A DNA stretch of 64,000 nt. It comes from Epiperipatus broadwayi (lineage: Eukaryota; Onychophora; Udeonychophora; Euonychophora; Peripatidae). Shown here in pieces: positions 1-10,552 of this stretch; within the stretch, counting starts at the first letter, position 1; every line of letters begins with the position of its first letter. The stretch covers positions 583,271-647,270 of the forward strand of contig JAQFVV010006542.1 of assembly GCA_028023455.1 (NCBI GenBank), written 5' to 3'. A program made the position numbers and the translations under genes. The notes under the pieces are model-generated. The model did not search any database. It was not told where the DNA came from and worked only from the letters and a program-made list of their open reading frames with translations.

Positions 1-1190
1 ATTATTACTAATTATTATTTAATTTAAAATTTATCTATGAATATAGATATGATATGCACATTAAAATATCTTTTTATCATGTTTTTTATGTCATTATTTA
101 TTAGTTATAATTTTCAGTATTCTTTTGTGTTGGCTTCTATTGTAAGTTTCTCTATTATTACACATTTTCAGAGAATGTATACTCAATTTTTTCAATTTTG
201 CAGTAGAATATTTTCAGGCTTCTACATAGAATAAACATCCATTTTCAAATCTAATTTCCAGATCAGGCTAACACAGAGCCAGTCATGTTCTAGAATGGAA
301 ACAAGGCTTACTGCAGCTAAGAGTATTCTTCTCATTTACATTTTTCTAATGAGCAGCTTACATGGTGAGGTTTGGGTGATCAGCTTTTAGTTAAACATAG
401 CATAATTTTTCTCAAATCTATTTTTTAAAAACATTTCTTGTGATGAATCTTACTTCAAATTACTATTTCTTATTCTTCATAGCTGAACTTTTGGGTTCTG
501 TATTCCTCAACAGTTGAATCAAGACTGACTACTGGTGTTTCCTTCAGCAGTTGAGTCAATAATCACAGCTGTTTTTTTAATAACATCAAAAATGACTTCT
601 TCATAAGACATTGAGGTATGCTAATTTTCTCTATAATAATTTTTAAAACAATTCTGTATGCATCCAATCATACTTTTTATCCAATCTGACAGAATTTAAC
701 CCAAATCAAGTGGGTCTAATTTTATAAAAGGGTTTTTCCCTCCTTCAATTATTAAAATTGGAAAACAATATTTCAATGATAAAAAATTAAAATCCAATAG
801 ATTAAAAAAATACCTCGGCACCCTAAATTAAAATAATCTTTTAATTCAATTTTAATTTAGCAAAATTTGCTGTTTGTTTTGGAGTAAGATAAAGAGAAAT
901 AAAAAAGTTTTACTATAACAAAATTTCTTAACCAAAATCTTACAAACTTTAACTTTTTTTCTCTTCTTGTTAAAACTTTATTTATTCATCCCTCTTAATT
1001 ATTATTTTAAAAAGTTAAAACTAAAATGCTTCAGTAAACTTCCTCCATAACTTATTGAAGAGAATTTTTTTTCTCTTAGTACTTTTTTTTTTCAAAATTA
1101 AAATCAAAACTGGTAGATAATTAAAATTACTAAAGAGAGACAATAAAAGAAATTGTGTTTTTCTGAAGGTTTGTGATGATGGTGTTCTAG
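1..1190. other. AT-rich DNA, no gene recognised
   Basis: No credible gene. A 65-codon open frame at 37-234 is hydrophobic and T-rich, as expected by chance in this composition. An open frame at 1021-1221 on the minus strand starts in the left arm of the inverted duplication and has no recognisable domain. Nothing else is supported here. Confidence 0.6.
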
Positions 1191-1285
1191 CTATATTTTT
1201 ATATTGGACTATTTCCATCATCTAATATGTGTGTTGAATGTCTTTAGAAAAGTTTTAATTTTTAGTTAATATTCCAAATGCATTC

Positions 1286-1436
1286 AACTGTTAGTAATAT
1301 CACAGCAAACAGGTTAGTATATGCACCAACTGTTAGTAATATCACAGCAAACAAATGTTAATAATATCACAGCAAACAGGTTAGTATATGCACTAACTGT
1401 TAGTAATATCACAGCAAACAGGTTAGTATACGCACA
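1286..1436 (-). repeat. short tandem repeat in SINE tail, left arm
   Basis: A unit of roughly 40-46 bp containing 'gttagtaatatcacagcaaa' and 'aggttagtatatgcac' is repeated about three to four times, one copy shortened. The same units appear inverted at about 2060-2170. They lie directly 3' of the SINE-like head, as tandem tails of SINEs often do. Confidence 0.8.
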
Positions 1437-1439
1437 ACG

Positions 1440-1590
1440 TTTCGAGAGGTATTTTTCTCCCCTCTTCTTCAGGTGTTGCTGGCCTGACCAGTGACAGTAC
1501 TAGCATGGGATTCGAACCTGGGTCCTTAGATTCTTGATTATTGAAATTTAAGGTAACGCTCTAACCAACTGAGCCATCTGCCAAAGGCAA
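1440..1590 (-). mobile_element. tRNA-derived SINE-like unit, left arm
   Basis: On the minus strand the unit begins near 1590. It has an A-box-like tggctcagttgg (1564-1575) and a perfect B-box-like ggttcgaatcc (1508-1518), the two internal RNA polymerase III promoter elements of tRNA genes. A non-tRNA body follows, including a 'cctgaagaagaggggag' segment ending near the 'cgaaacgtt' motif seen at the 3' ends of many retroelements. The spacing fits a tRNA head, but the body does not complete a tRNA, so this is a SINE rather than a tRNA gene. Confidence 0.75.
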
Positions 1591-1904
1591 CAGTATGTAG
1601 TAATTTCATATACTTATCTATGAGGTTCCTCCTGATTTCTCCACTTTTTTCTCAGAGCAAAGTTGATTAGTGATTTCCATACATTATGTATAGTCACACT
1701 AGGTTGGCTTATGGGATTTTTTGCCATTGTCAAGAAGAAAATTTAAAGAAGCTGCTCACATGACAATGGCAAAAAATCCCATAAGCCAACCTAGTGTGAC
1801 TATACCATAATGTATGGAAATCACTAATCAACACTTTGCTCTGAGAAAAAGTGGAGAAATCAGGAGGAACCTCATAGATAAGTATATGAAATTACTACAT
1901 ACTG

Positions 1905-2180
1905 TTGCCTTTGGCAGGATGGCTCAGTTGGTTAGAGCGTTACCTTAAATTTCAATAATCAAGAATCTAAGGACCCAGTTCAATTCCATGCTAGTACTGT
2001 CACTGGTCAGGCCAGCAACACCTGAAGAAGAGGGGAGAAAAATACCTCTCAGAAACGTGGTGCGTAAATTAACCTGTTTGCTGTGATATTACTAACAGTT
2101 AGTGCATATACTAACCTGTTTGCTGTGATATTATTAACATTTGTTTCCTGTGATATTACTAACAGTTGGAATATTTAACT
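1905..2180 (+). mobile_element. tRNA-derived SINE-like unit, right arm
   Basis: This is the inverted partner of the left-arm unit. The A-box-like tggctcagttgg is kept at 1920-1931. The B-box region at 1971-1987 has lost bases (ggacccagttcaattcc) and is probably a weaker promoter. The body and tandem tail continue to the gap edge. Confidence 0.75.
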
Positions 2181-2252
2181 AAAAATTAAAACTTTTCTAA
2201 AGACATTCAACACACATATTAGATGATGGAAATAGTCCAATATAAAAATACA

Positions 2253-2752
2253 NNNNNNNNNNNNNNNNNNNNNNNNNNNNNNNNNNNNNNNNNNNNNNNN
2301 NNNNNNNNNNNNNNNNNNNNNNNNNNNNNNNNNNNNNNNNNNNNNNNNNNNNNNNNNNNNNNNNNNNNNNNNNNNNNNNNNNNNNNNNNNNNNNNNNNNN
2401 NNNNNNNNNNNNNNNNNNNNNNNNNNNNNNNNNNNNNNNNNNNNNNNNNNNNNNNNNNNNNNNNNNNNNNNNNNNNNNNNNNNNNNNNNNNNNNNNNNNN
2501 NNNNNNNNNNNNNNNNNNNNNNNNNNNNNNNNNNNNNNNNNNNNNNNNNNNNNNNNNNNNNNNNNNNNNNNNNNNNNNNNNNNNNNNNNNNNNNNNNNNN
2601 NNNNNNNNNNNNNNNNNNNNNNNNNNNNNNNNNNNNNNNNNNNNNNNNNNNNNNNNNNNNNNNNNNNNNNNNNNNNNNNNNNNNNNNNNNNNNNNNNNNN
2701 NNNNNNNNNNNNNNNNNNNNNNNNNNNNNNNNNNNNNNNNNNNNNNNNNNNN
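2253..2752. other. assembly gap (500 N)
   Basis: There are exactly 500 N, the usual placeholder for a gap of unknown size. It sits at the outer end of the inverted duplication, which probably broke the assembly. Confidence 0.98.
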
Positions 2753-3275
2753 TATATAAATTATCCTTCTTTTTATTTATTGGGCGACTATATTTTATGT
2801 ATGTAAAACTTATGATATAAATGCAATTGTTAGACTTCTCTTTTTCAATGATTAAAATATTCTATGTATTTGGTGTATTTGTTCAAATTTATAAATGTGA
2901 AGTTGGATCCAAAAAACCAACTTAATTAAGTAGGGTTATTATTATTTTAGGGATCATTGACCTCTAAAACAATCATCTCTGTAAATAAATTGGATTATTT
3001 TTAAATTAGGATTTGAATCTAAAGTGCCACTCCTCAAAATTATTCTTGTAAGAAATGTATTATGATTAAAATAATCCCATATTATATATTGTAATTTGGC
3101 CAGGATGAGTCAACAACAGCAAAATCATTATTAGGATGATTTAAACCACCACAACACATTTCAACCCATGTACTACTTCATTTTATTTAGGCTCAGTAAT
3201 CAGGGAGAGGTAGAGACTCTTAGAATTAGCTTATAAATATATGACTCCCTTGTGAAAAACAACACACCTAACACA

Positions 3276-3310
<35 letters not shown>

Positions 3311-4149
3311 ATACAAACACTTTATTAGTATTAAAGTTACAAACAAATAAACAAAAAAAAGTGACTACTACTTAATTTGGTGCTAGACTTATAAGAGATA
3401 ATGGGAATTACATTAATTAGTGAATACAGTTGTCAAAGTTTCAATCTATAACAGATATATAATAAGGGATCTTGGATGATGAACACATTTGATCTTTGGG
3501 CAGATATCCCTCAATAAATGAAACAGGGTACATGCTGTGTACAGCCACTCACTCAGCTTAACCATCAGGTAAATAGACAGCAGAAACCAAATGATTATGC
3601 AAATAGTTTAATAGAATTAACAGTCGGATAAATAATAGTACATATATATATATATATATATAGTTATAAGACAATTAAGTTAACTTACGAACGCAGCTTT
3701 CATGAAGGCATACAAAAAAGCATAATATAGACCGGTGTGGCCAATCTAGGTCCACTTTTTAACCTTCAGTGGTGGAATTCACTGGGTTTGTTCTGTTGCT
3801 AAGTTAAAACTCTTGACCTTCGGTGTGCATTCAATGAGTTCTCCGCTACAAGTGCCGCTTTAGCTATTTTTTTTTTGTTCCTTCTTTTTCTTGTTAAGGA
3901 ATGTTTCAGAAACCAATTAATTTTCAGCTATTGTCTACTTTTAGTAATCAGCACTTTTAATCTAGCTGTTTAATTAGTTTCTGATCTTGGAAGCGCTTTA
4001 TCTTACTAGCGTACCAAATTTAATTACAAAATTCTGTCTATTTCTTTTAATAAAACTTATTTTAATAAAACATTAATTATTATATATATATAATTTTTTA
4101 ACAAAACATTATTATACATGTATATATACTTCCACCACTTCAGAAATTA
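2753..4149. other. AT-rich DNA, possible remains of the gypsy 3' LTR
   Basis: No gene. Simple (TA)n runs lie at about 3279-3308 and 3641-3661. The stretch from about 3650 to 4120 lies just past the 3' end of the minus-strand gypsy polyprotein and is more complex than its surroundings, so it may include 3' untranslated sequence or an LTR. I could not find a matching copy on the other side of the element (8030-9480), so no LTR is called. Confidence 0.4.
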
Positions 4150-4520
4150 TGGTTTCTGAAGTCTTACATAGTCTTTTAAGTAAGCGGGGCTCTTTTCTTG
4201 TTCTCGAAGATCTGCGTGGAGATGTTTTCGCTTCTAATGGCATTTTGTTAGCCTTTGATCATCGTATTTCTCTTCTACTGGTGTTTCATTAAATTTCTTC
4301 AGTTTCTTGATCATCGGATTTCTCTTCGCACTTGGGAATGCGGGGTGCTGCAGTACTTCCTCGGTTTGCACTAATTCTTCTCGACGTCTTACATGATTTA
4401 TATGCTTGCGCATTGTTTTTCCAGTTTCTGTCTCTACAAGTATTATTTGTTTTGACAGAATTTCTTTATGAAGGCCTTCACTCCAGTGTTTCCTGATAAT
4501 GTCTCTAACCCAGACTTTTC
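4150..4520 (-). pseudogene. pol: gypsy integrase C-terminal tail, shifted frame
   Basis: After a frameshift near 4500-4520, another minus-strand frame continues the integrase. It carries 'VWVRDIIRKHWSEGLHKEI', then 'LVETETGKTMRKHINHVRRR', the beta-barrel end typical of this group. After one stop near 4238 it closes with 'PAYLKDYV' near 4160, a usual terminal motif of these polyproteins. Confidence 0.75.
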
Positions 4521-5492
4521 TCCTTTGGAGTAAATAGTATCTCCAGTGTTGCTTTCATAATGTGTAAAGTTTTGTTCTGGGTGGATTAACGATAGTTTTG
4601 TGCGTAGTTTCCATCCAAAAATTAATTCTGCAGGAGATTTGCCTGTAGCACACGGAGTACTATGTTGATATAATAAGGCAGAATGTAAGGTGTCTTGTAT
4701 ATTTGCAGTGCCTTCCTTCTGTAACATTTGCTTCAAAGTTTGCATTGCCTTTTCTGCAATACCATTGGACTCCGGGTGATATGGGGGCATGGCTAAGTGT
4801 TTAATTCCCCATTCTGTGAAAAATTCTTCAAATTTAGTGGATGTGAAACTGGTACCATTGTCAGACACAATTGTTTCAGGAATCCCATGAAAAGCAAAAA
4901 TCTCCTTCAGTTTTGAGATTGTTTCTTCGGTACTGGTGTTTTTCACTACTCTATATTCCATCCACTTTGAATAAGCATTGATCACTACCAAAAATATAAA
5001 GCCGTGAAACGGTCCAGCGTGGTCAACGTGAATACGGCTCCACGCTCTTTCAGCTGCCGGCCAAGCAGCATATTTTTTCTCATGCATATTTGCATTTACT
5101 TGACAACTTTCACATGATTTCACATATTTCTCTATATCAATATTTATTGCGGGCCACCATATGTAACTACGAGCCAGAGCTTTGGCACGCACTATCCCAG
5201 GATGACCTTGATGAAGTAAGTGAAGAATCTTATTCTGCCCACTGCTAGGTATCAACATTCTATCATCCATTAAAATACATCCCTTGTTTATGGACAATCT
5301 TTGTCTTACATCCCATAAAGTTTTATGTAGTCTCTCGGGATGACTTTGTGGCCAGCCTTTGCTGATCCATTTACTTAAGTGTTTATATCCATTGTCAGCT
5401 TTAGTCCAATTAGCTACCTTTTCACTGGTTATTAATTCGTTGTTCCAATTATCGATATAGTTAATAGTTTGGTCATCTTTTTGTAGTTCAGC
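4443..5492 (-). pseudogene. pol: gypsy integrase
   Basis: This is the enzyme that inserts element DNA into the genome. From Met at 5297, an HHCC zinc-binding domain (H29, H32, C62, C65) is followed by the catalytic core with D92 (IHVDHAGPF), D146 (IVSDNG) and E182 (GIAEKAM). The last two are separated by 35 residues, giving the D,D35E pattern. The linker back to RNase H (5298-5492) is open in the same frame. The C-terminal part shifts frame near 4500-4520. Confidence 0.93.
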
Positions 5493-6188
5493 TTAAATGG
5501 GCATTCTTGACAGTGTGTCTGCATGTTTAATCATCTTTCCATCTTTGAAATTTAGATCAAAATCATAGCCTGACAACAGGTTAACCCAACGTAACATTCT
5601 AGGGCTTAGATGATCAGGTGCAGTTTTATTTTTTGCTAATAATCCCAACAGCGGTTTATGATCGGTAAAGATTTTAAACTGTCGACCATACAAATATTGG
5701 TGAAACTTTTTTATTGCAAATATGATAGCCAACACCTCTTTATCTAGTTGACTATAATTTTGCTCAGCTTTTGTTAATGTTCTTGAAGCGTAGATGATTG
5801 GTCGCTCGCCGTCAGCTACTGTATGGCTTAAGACTGTCCCTACTCCAACTTCGGATGCATCTGTTGTCAATATCAATTTGAGGCTACTGTTGTAATGTAC
5901 TAATAAGCTGTTTGACGTTAATAATTCTTTAGTGTCACAAAAAGCTTTTTCTTGGGTTTGATCCCAAATCCATTTTTGGTTCTTTTTTAATAAATTGTAT
6001 AGCGGTTTTGCTAAGTGAGCTTTTCCCTTAAGAAAAACTTCAAAATAATTAAGAAGTCCTAAGAAAGCTTGAAGTTCTTTAACATTTCTGGGTCTTCGTG
6101 CTTCCTTTACAGATGCAATTTTTTGAGGGTCGGGTCTTTTTCCCTTTTTTGAGATTATGTGTCCCAGGAATTTTAATTCAGTTGCCAT
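5493..6188 (-). pseudogene. pol: gypsy RT thumb and RNase H domain
   Basis: The segment starts with the RT connection region 'LKFLGHIISKKG' and 'FLGLLNYF', then the RNase H domain that degrades RNA in the RNA-DNA hybrid. Likely catalytic residues, numbered from the Met at 6188, are D110 (LTTDASEVG), E151 (LDKEVLAI) and D176 (FTDHKPL). It ends 'HADTLSRMPI' at a TAA (5493-5495), beyond which the same frame continues into integrase. It is in frame with the RT segment upstream. Confidence 0.92.
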
Positions 6189-6839
6189 CCAGATACATTT
6201 GTCTGTGTTTATTTTAGCTCCGAAACTACATAACTTGTCGCAAACTTTTAAAACTCGTTCTCATAATTCCTCTTCTGAATTGGCCACGACCAAAATGTCA
6301 TCAAAATACGGTATTACAGCATCCAATTGCTGGAGCAGCATGTCCATTTTGGCCTGGAAAATATTTGGTGCAACCGTAATTCCGTAAGGCAATCTATTAT
6401 ACTTAAACAATCCCTTATGTGTTGTAATAATTAGCAATTCTGATGTGCGTTCAGAAACTGGTATCTGGTGAAATGCAGCCTTTAAATCAATTTTAGCATA
6501 GTGAGTTGCCTTTTGCATATTTGCCAGTATTTCTCTGACATTAGGAACAGGATACTGACTTTTAGTGAGGTTTTTATTTATTGTGGTCCTATAATCTCCG
6601 CAAATGCGAATCTGCCCATTTGGTTTAGTTATAACCACGATTGGAGTCACCCATTCTGTTTTCTCGACTGGCGTTAATACACCCTTACTAACTAGATTTA
6701 TCAACTCTTGTTCTACCTTAGTTTGCAGTGCAAAAGGAACTTTTCTGGGTCTGCAGATAACGGGGGTCGCGCCACCTTGTAGCTCTATGTTTATAGGCAT
6801 TGTAATAATTTTTTCCCTCATCACTTTTAAATAATTCAC
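6189..6839 (-). pseudogene. pol: gypsy reverse transcriptase domain
   Basis: This is the reverse transcriptase that copies element RNA to DNA. From Met at 6839 the N-terminal motif with 'RPRKVPFAL', the palm motif 'YAKIDLKAAFHQIPV' with the first catalytic Asp, and the 'YFDD' active site at residues 178-181 are all present. YFDD is a standard variant of YxDD. The frame is stopped by one TGA at 6258-6260 and resumes in the same frame, so a C-to-T change of a CGA codon is a likely cause. The thumb region continues into the RNase H segment. Confidence 0.92.
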
Positions 6840-7293
6840 AATATTTATTTCTCATTTCTTGCTCAATAGCAACTTTATTTATTACACATATCTCTAATCC
6901 CAAAGCATCAAACCATTCCTTACCTATAATAGGATTTAGACCACCTTGTACTATATATAATGGCAGTGTTCGAATCTTACTATTTAATTCAATCTGAGCC
7001 ATCACCTTCCCTAATATTTTCATACTATTTCTGCTAGAGTCTTTTGCCCTTAAACTTGTCTTCATTAATAAAGGAGGATTTTTTCGATTTTTCGCTACTT
7101 TCTCCCAGTCTTCAAGTGTCATCATTGACATGCCTGCTCCGCTGTCAATTTCCATTTTTACTGGTGTCTTTAATAAATTAACTGTCAGCATAAACTGACT
7201 TCTGTATCCCATCTGTGTATTGTAAATATCACATTTTTTTTTATTTTCGACTTTACAAGTTGGCGAGCTGCCACAATCCTTTTCTCCTTTATT
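6718..7293 (-). pseudogene. pro: gypsy aspartic protease (retropepsin) domain
   Basis: This is the retroviral-type aspartic protease that cuts the polyprotein. It lies in the same frame as Gag, separated from it only by the TGA at 7294-7296. From Met at 7212 the catalytic triad D-S-G appears at residues 23-25, in the context KMEIDSGAGMSMM. The later 'PIIGKEWFDALGLEI' matches the flap-to-C-terminal part of gypsy proteases. The frame then overlaps the RT frame, so a frameshift is needed to continue. Confidence 0.87.
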
Positions 7294-8030
7294 TCAACAT
7301 ACTTTCTGCAAATGCCCAACTTTACCACAAGTCCTACAATGCTCCTTATTATATTTACACTTACGAGCCATGTGGCCTTTTTTTTCACAGCAATAACACA
7401 CTATCTCATATGTTTTGCTCTTAATAGGTTGGGACTTATTTTCAGTTATCCGAATATACGCATTACCGTCATTTTTGTGGATAAAATTTCTAAATTCTTC
7501 CGATTGGTCGAGTACTATTTTGTGGGCTACTCCCATTTTGGTTGCTTCATCATATGTTAATTCTCTTGAGGCCAGTAACTGCTGCCTAAGCCTATCATCT
7601 GACATGCCCCAAAGTAATTGCTCAAGCAGATTATCTTCTAAGGCATCACCATAACTGCAACTTTTAGCAAGTTCTCTTAGAGCTTGATCATAATCTCGTA
7701 TACGCTCTCCCTTGTTTTGCCTTCGGTTTCTGAAGTGTAGTCTTGCGACATGCTTCGAAGGCTGGGGACTGAAAAAATTATTTAATTTCCCCATAACTAC
7801 ATTATATGGCAAATTCTCTGGCTCTTCGTGATCACAGAGTCTATTTGCTATTTCGATTACTTGTTGCCCGGCATAACACAATAATGTGGCAACTTTAATG
7901 GGGTCACTTGTTGTACCATTAATCAAAAATAGTTTCTCGATTCTCTTAAGATAAATTGGCCAATCAAAAGGGTTATTAACGTTGAAATTGTTACCTGAGG
8001 CACTGATGTCATCATTTTCTATTTTTCTTT
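7294..8030 (-). pseudogene. gag: gypsy Gag (capsid-nucleocapsid), start lost
   Basis: This is the structural Gag protein, which packages element RNA. The reading frame is open from about 8027 with no clear initiator ATG. The matching part begins at a 'NNPFDWPIYLKRIEKLF' segment, close to where K02A2.6-like Gags usually begin, so only a short N-terminus is missing. Counted from the internal Met at 7926, the 210-residue tail ends in two zinc knuckles, C-x2-C-x4-H-x4-C, at residues 177-190 and 197-210. The TGA directly after the second knuckle is followed in the same frame by the protease region. It is therefore most likely a point nonsense mutation, or less likely a natural readthrough site. 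Confidence 0.9.
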
Positions 8031-8042
8031 TTTTTTTTTTTT

Positions 8043-9480
8043 ATATAGCAGTACATTTAATTAAATCTATAAAATATGGTTAAAGTAGATGATCCGATAG
8101 CTCTCTTGATCATAACCAATAATGCTAAAATATCAGGTTTTAACATACATAAGGGAGGCAGTATTGTGTTGCTAAAGTAATAAATTGTTCAACAAGAAGG
8201 CAATGGTGAGAATATATTCACTTTTTGTCAAGTTAAATTCAACTTTATAAAATAAACAGGTTAAGGAATAAAGGACTGAGCATCTTCATATAACCCTAAA
8301 TAATTCTCATTAACAGGCAGGAACGATTCATTGCACTGGTAACAAAACAAAACAAAACCCACTGGGTCTGTAAAATGAAAGGAATGTTCCCGCATTTGCA
8401 TGGAACTTTCAAATTAAATTTTCCGAAACAGAGATATATGCCTGCTGAAGAAATGAAATAAACATGAAATTAGACAAACCAGTAATGCTATTTTATATAT
8501 AATGACTATTTGGTCTTAAAATTTTAATCTATAAAACATAAATGGTCATGTCATAAGTTTAATACAAGGACATCTATTATATAGGCTAAATCAAAACCTA
8601 CGCAGTTATTAAAATATTTTCAGATAAAATTATCCCTGATTAATTAGAGATCCGCCCCATAAGTCTTACATATATAAGAAATTATTGATATAATATATTA
8701 AACTGTGCTAAAAGTTTTAAAGAATTAAACTATCGTGTCATACAGTATCCATATATATTTATCAAAAGAAAAGAAACAAAGTTTTAACTTCGAAAATTTA
8801 AATTTATTTTAAAACTGCAGGTTGCTTATAAATCACATGTACGCAGTATACATATATAGTTGTCCCTTCTAAAAAAAAAATAAAGTTTTAATTTTTATTT
8901 TTTAAACTCAGTTTTATTAAAAAAAATTGTTTATGAACCATTCGTAATTGCGTTAATGGCTCAGATTATATATTTGAAATAATAGATTTTGAATAGATAA
9001 GTTTAAATAGCAAATAAATAATAAAAGAAAAAAAAGACAAATGAGAATCAGTGAGGAGGGATTTAAATGTTTTGATTTGACTGAATTACTGTATTCAAAT
9101 ATTTTAGTCATTAAAATACTTTACCAAAATTTACCTCTGTCTGATTTTTAAACAATAAGTATAGCAAATATAAAAAAGATCGAGTATATATTGCAATAGT
9201 CGATCTTCCTTACTATGTACAATTAATTAAGCATGCGTTATAACAAAATAAGAAAATATTTAAATAATGCCGTAAATCTAAATAATACAGTAAAAAACAT
9301 ATTTTACAGAATGATTAATGTATAATTATTTAAGCAAGGAAAGAGAATAATAAAGAGGCTTTAATTGTTTACCAGTAAATTTAAATTTATGAAGTTAAAA
9401 TAAATCACTATTTTAATAAATCTTTGAAGAATTTTTAATAGACAGTCAAAAACTACACTGAACATCCCAGCATAATTCAT
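8043..9480. other. AT-rich DNA, no gene recognised
   Basis: I see no open frame, RNA gene or recognisable element here. The matching LTR expected upstream of the gypsy gag was looked for and not found. Confidence 0.5.
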
Positions 9481-9704
9481 AGGTTTATGGAGTAGCGTTT
9501 TTGGCTAATGGCTGTGAAATTATATACTGGGCTTTAATTGACAGCGATGGCATAGTATATCAGCAATTTGGATCTTCAATTGTAGGCAGGGATTTTATCG
9601 GTCTCACATTTTATAGTACCAGGAGAGTTTATACTCAGCTCCATGTAGTTGGTCAGAGAAATTGTGATGTTTCAAACGAGAAAATTATTTTCTTTACTAT
9701 CTAA
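9481..9704 (+). CDS. unrecognised short open frame, possible exon
   Basis: This is an open frame of at least 67 codons, from the ATG at 9501, which also stays open a little upstream. Its composition is richer in G and C and less repetitive than the surrounding AT-rich DNA, and the product (e.g. 'NGCEIIYWALIDSDGIVYQQ') has a protein-like amino-acid mix. A candidate 3' splice site (…attcatag) lies at 9475-9482. I do not recognise the family and see no catalytic motif. It could be a host exon, a fragment of a mobile-element ORF, or chance. Confidence 0.3.
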
Positions 9705-10459
9705 AACAAATGTTACTGTTCACAATCTCGATCTAGTTTATTTTTTAAATTTTTACTAATTGCATTTCTTAATTAAATTCTGAATGTCTTTGATTTTATC
9801 ACATTTTTCTCTAAATAATTACAAAATTAGAATTTAATTTATACATTCATTTATTATCAATTAATTTTAATAAATTAGTTACATTTCCTTTGCTGACTTG
9901 AAACTTTTCTTTATTATAACATTAAATTTAGAATAAAACTAAATTTCTTTTATACATTATTTTTTTTTAAATGCCATTTTACAATTTAATGGCATATATA
10001 TATATATTTGTGACTGCTATGAAGCTAAAGATATAAATGAATGTATTGTATTTGTGAATGTCAGCTATACATGGGATTATATTCAAGGTGTATTAAAAGT
10101 CAGGAATTTGCATTGTGGCAAATATGCTTCATATTAGTATTATAATATGTAATTGAAAGATTAATGTTTAAAAATTACTCAAAATAATCTTCATTTACAA
10201 ATAACTACAATTGTTTTCCATTATGCATGTGAATTATAAGTTAAATGATAGGGAAAATAACTTATTAAAATTATAATCAATTGTAAAAAAAATGTCATAA
10301 ATTTCTATGATATAGTCTGTATTGTAAATAAATTAAATCACTAACAAATAAAACCAGTCTTCCATTTAAAAAATAGCCTATTAATTTCAATATATATATA
10401 TACAAAATAAAAGACATACAAATTTCTTTATAAATCTTGATTTATAATATGAACTACTA
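9705..10459. other. AT-rich DNA, no gene recognised
   Basis: No supported feature apart from short AT runs. Confidence 0.5.
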
Positions 10460-10552
10460 TAATATTTAACACAGCATTACGCTGTTGCACATGCGCTTTG
10501 AAGATTTTAACTAAAGCGCATGTGCAACAGCGTAATGCTGTGTTAAATATTA
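10460..10552. repeat. perfect 40-bp inverted repeat (hairpin)
   Basis: The arms 10460-10499 and 10513-10552 are exact reverse complements around a 13-base spacer. The core 'gctgttgcacatgcgct' is much richer in GC than the surroundings. Similar 'gaactactata' strings sit before the left arm (10451) and after the right arm (about 10597). This suggests a very short MITE or foldback element. Confidence 0.9.

Larger units (their letters stand above)
1192..2252. repeat. large inverted duplication (palindrome), arms about 0.5 kb
   Basis: The sequence at 1192-1732 returns as its reverse complement at 1761-2252, leaving a 28-base spacer (1733-1760). The arms differ by occasional substitutions and single-base indels (for example one extra base near 1805), so this is not a perfect artefactual copy. 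Both arms carry the same SINE-like unit and the same tandem repeats. The right arm runs straight into the run of N, so the true outer end is not visible on that side. It could be two head-to-head SINE-containing copies, a foldback element, or a local inverted duplication. Confidence 0.85.
4150..8030 (-). mobile_element. Ty3/gypsy retrotransposon internal region
   Basis: Reading on the minus strand, the order is Gag with two CCHC knuckles, aspartic protease, reverse transcriptase, RNase H, then integrase, which is the Ty3/gypsy order. Style and domain wording resemble animal K02A2.6-like (Mag-type) polyproteins. Gag and protease share one frame. RT, RNase H and integrase share another. The visible damage is a TGA at 7294-7296, a frameshift between protease and RT (about 6720-6840), a TGA at 6258-6260, a TAA at 5493-5495, a frameshift near 4500-4520 and a stop near 4238. 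That is light decay for this window. A poly-A run (minus strand) marks the 5' edge near 8027-8042. No pair of LTRs was found. Confidence 0.93.

Noticed and set aside
1286-1436. CRISPR-like array
   Set aside because: Repeat units are directly abutting with no unique spacers, lie in animal DNA and belong to a SINE tail.
1500-1590. A functional tRNA gene
   Set aside because: A- and B-box sequences are present, but the acceptor stem does not close and the sequence continues into a SINE body. The second copy is degenerate.
2223-2759. 178-codon open frame starting MMEIVQYKN
   Set aside because: Almost all of it is the run of N. The nine real codons are the inverted copy of the frame at 1021-1221 and carry no evidence of coding.
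3640-4130. 3' LTR of the gypsy element
   Set aside because: Position is right, but I found no matching copy beyond 8030 and no clear TG/CA ends or target repeat, so it is only mentioned as possible.
6157-7654. Plus-strand open frames across the gypsy region
   Set aside because: Antisense shadows of the minus-strand polyprotein.
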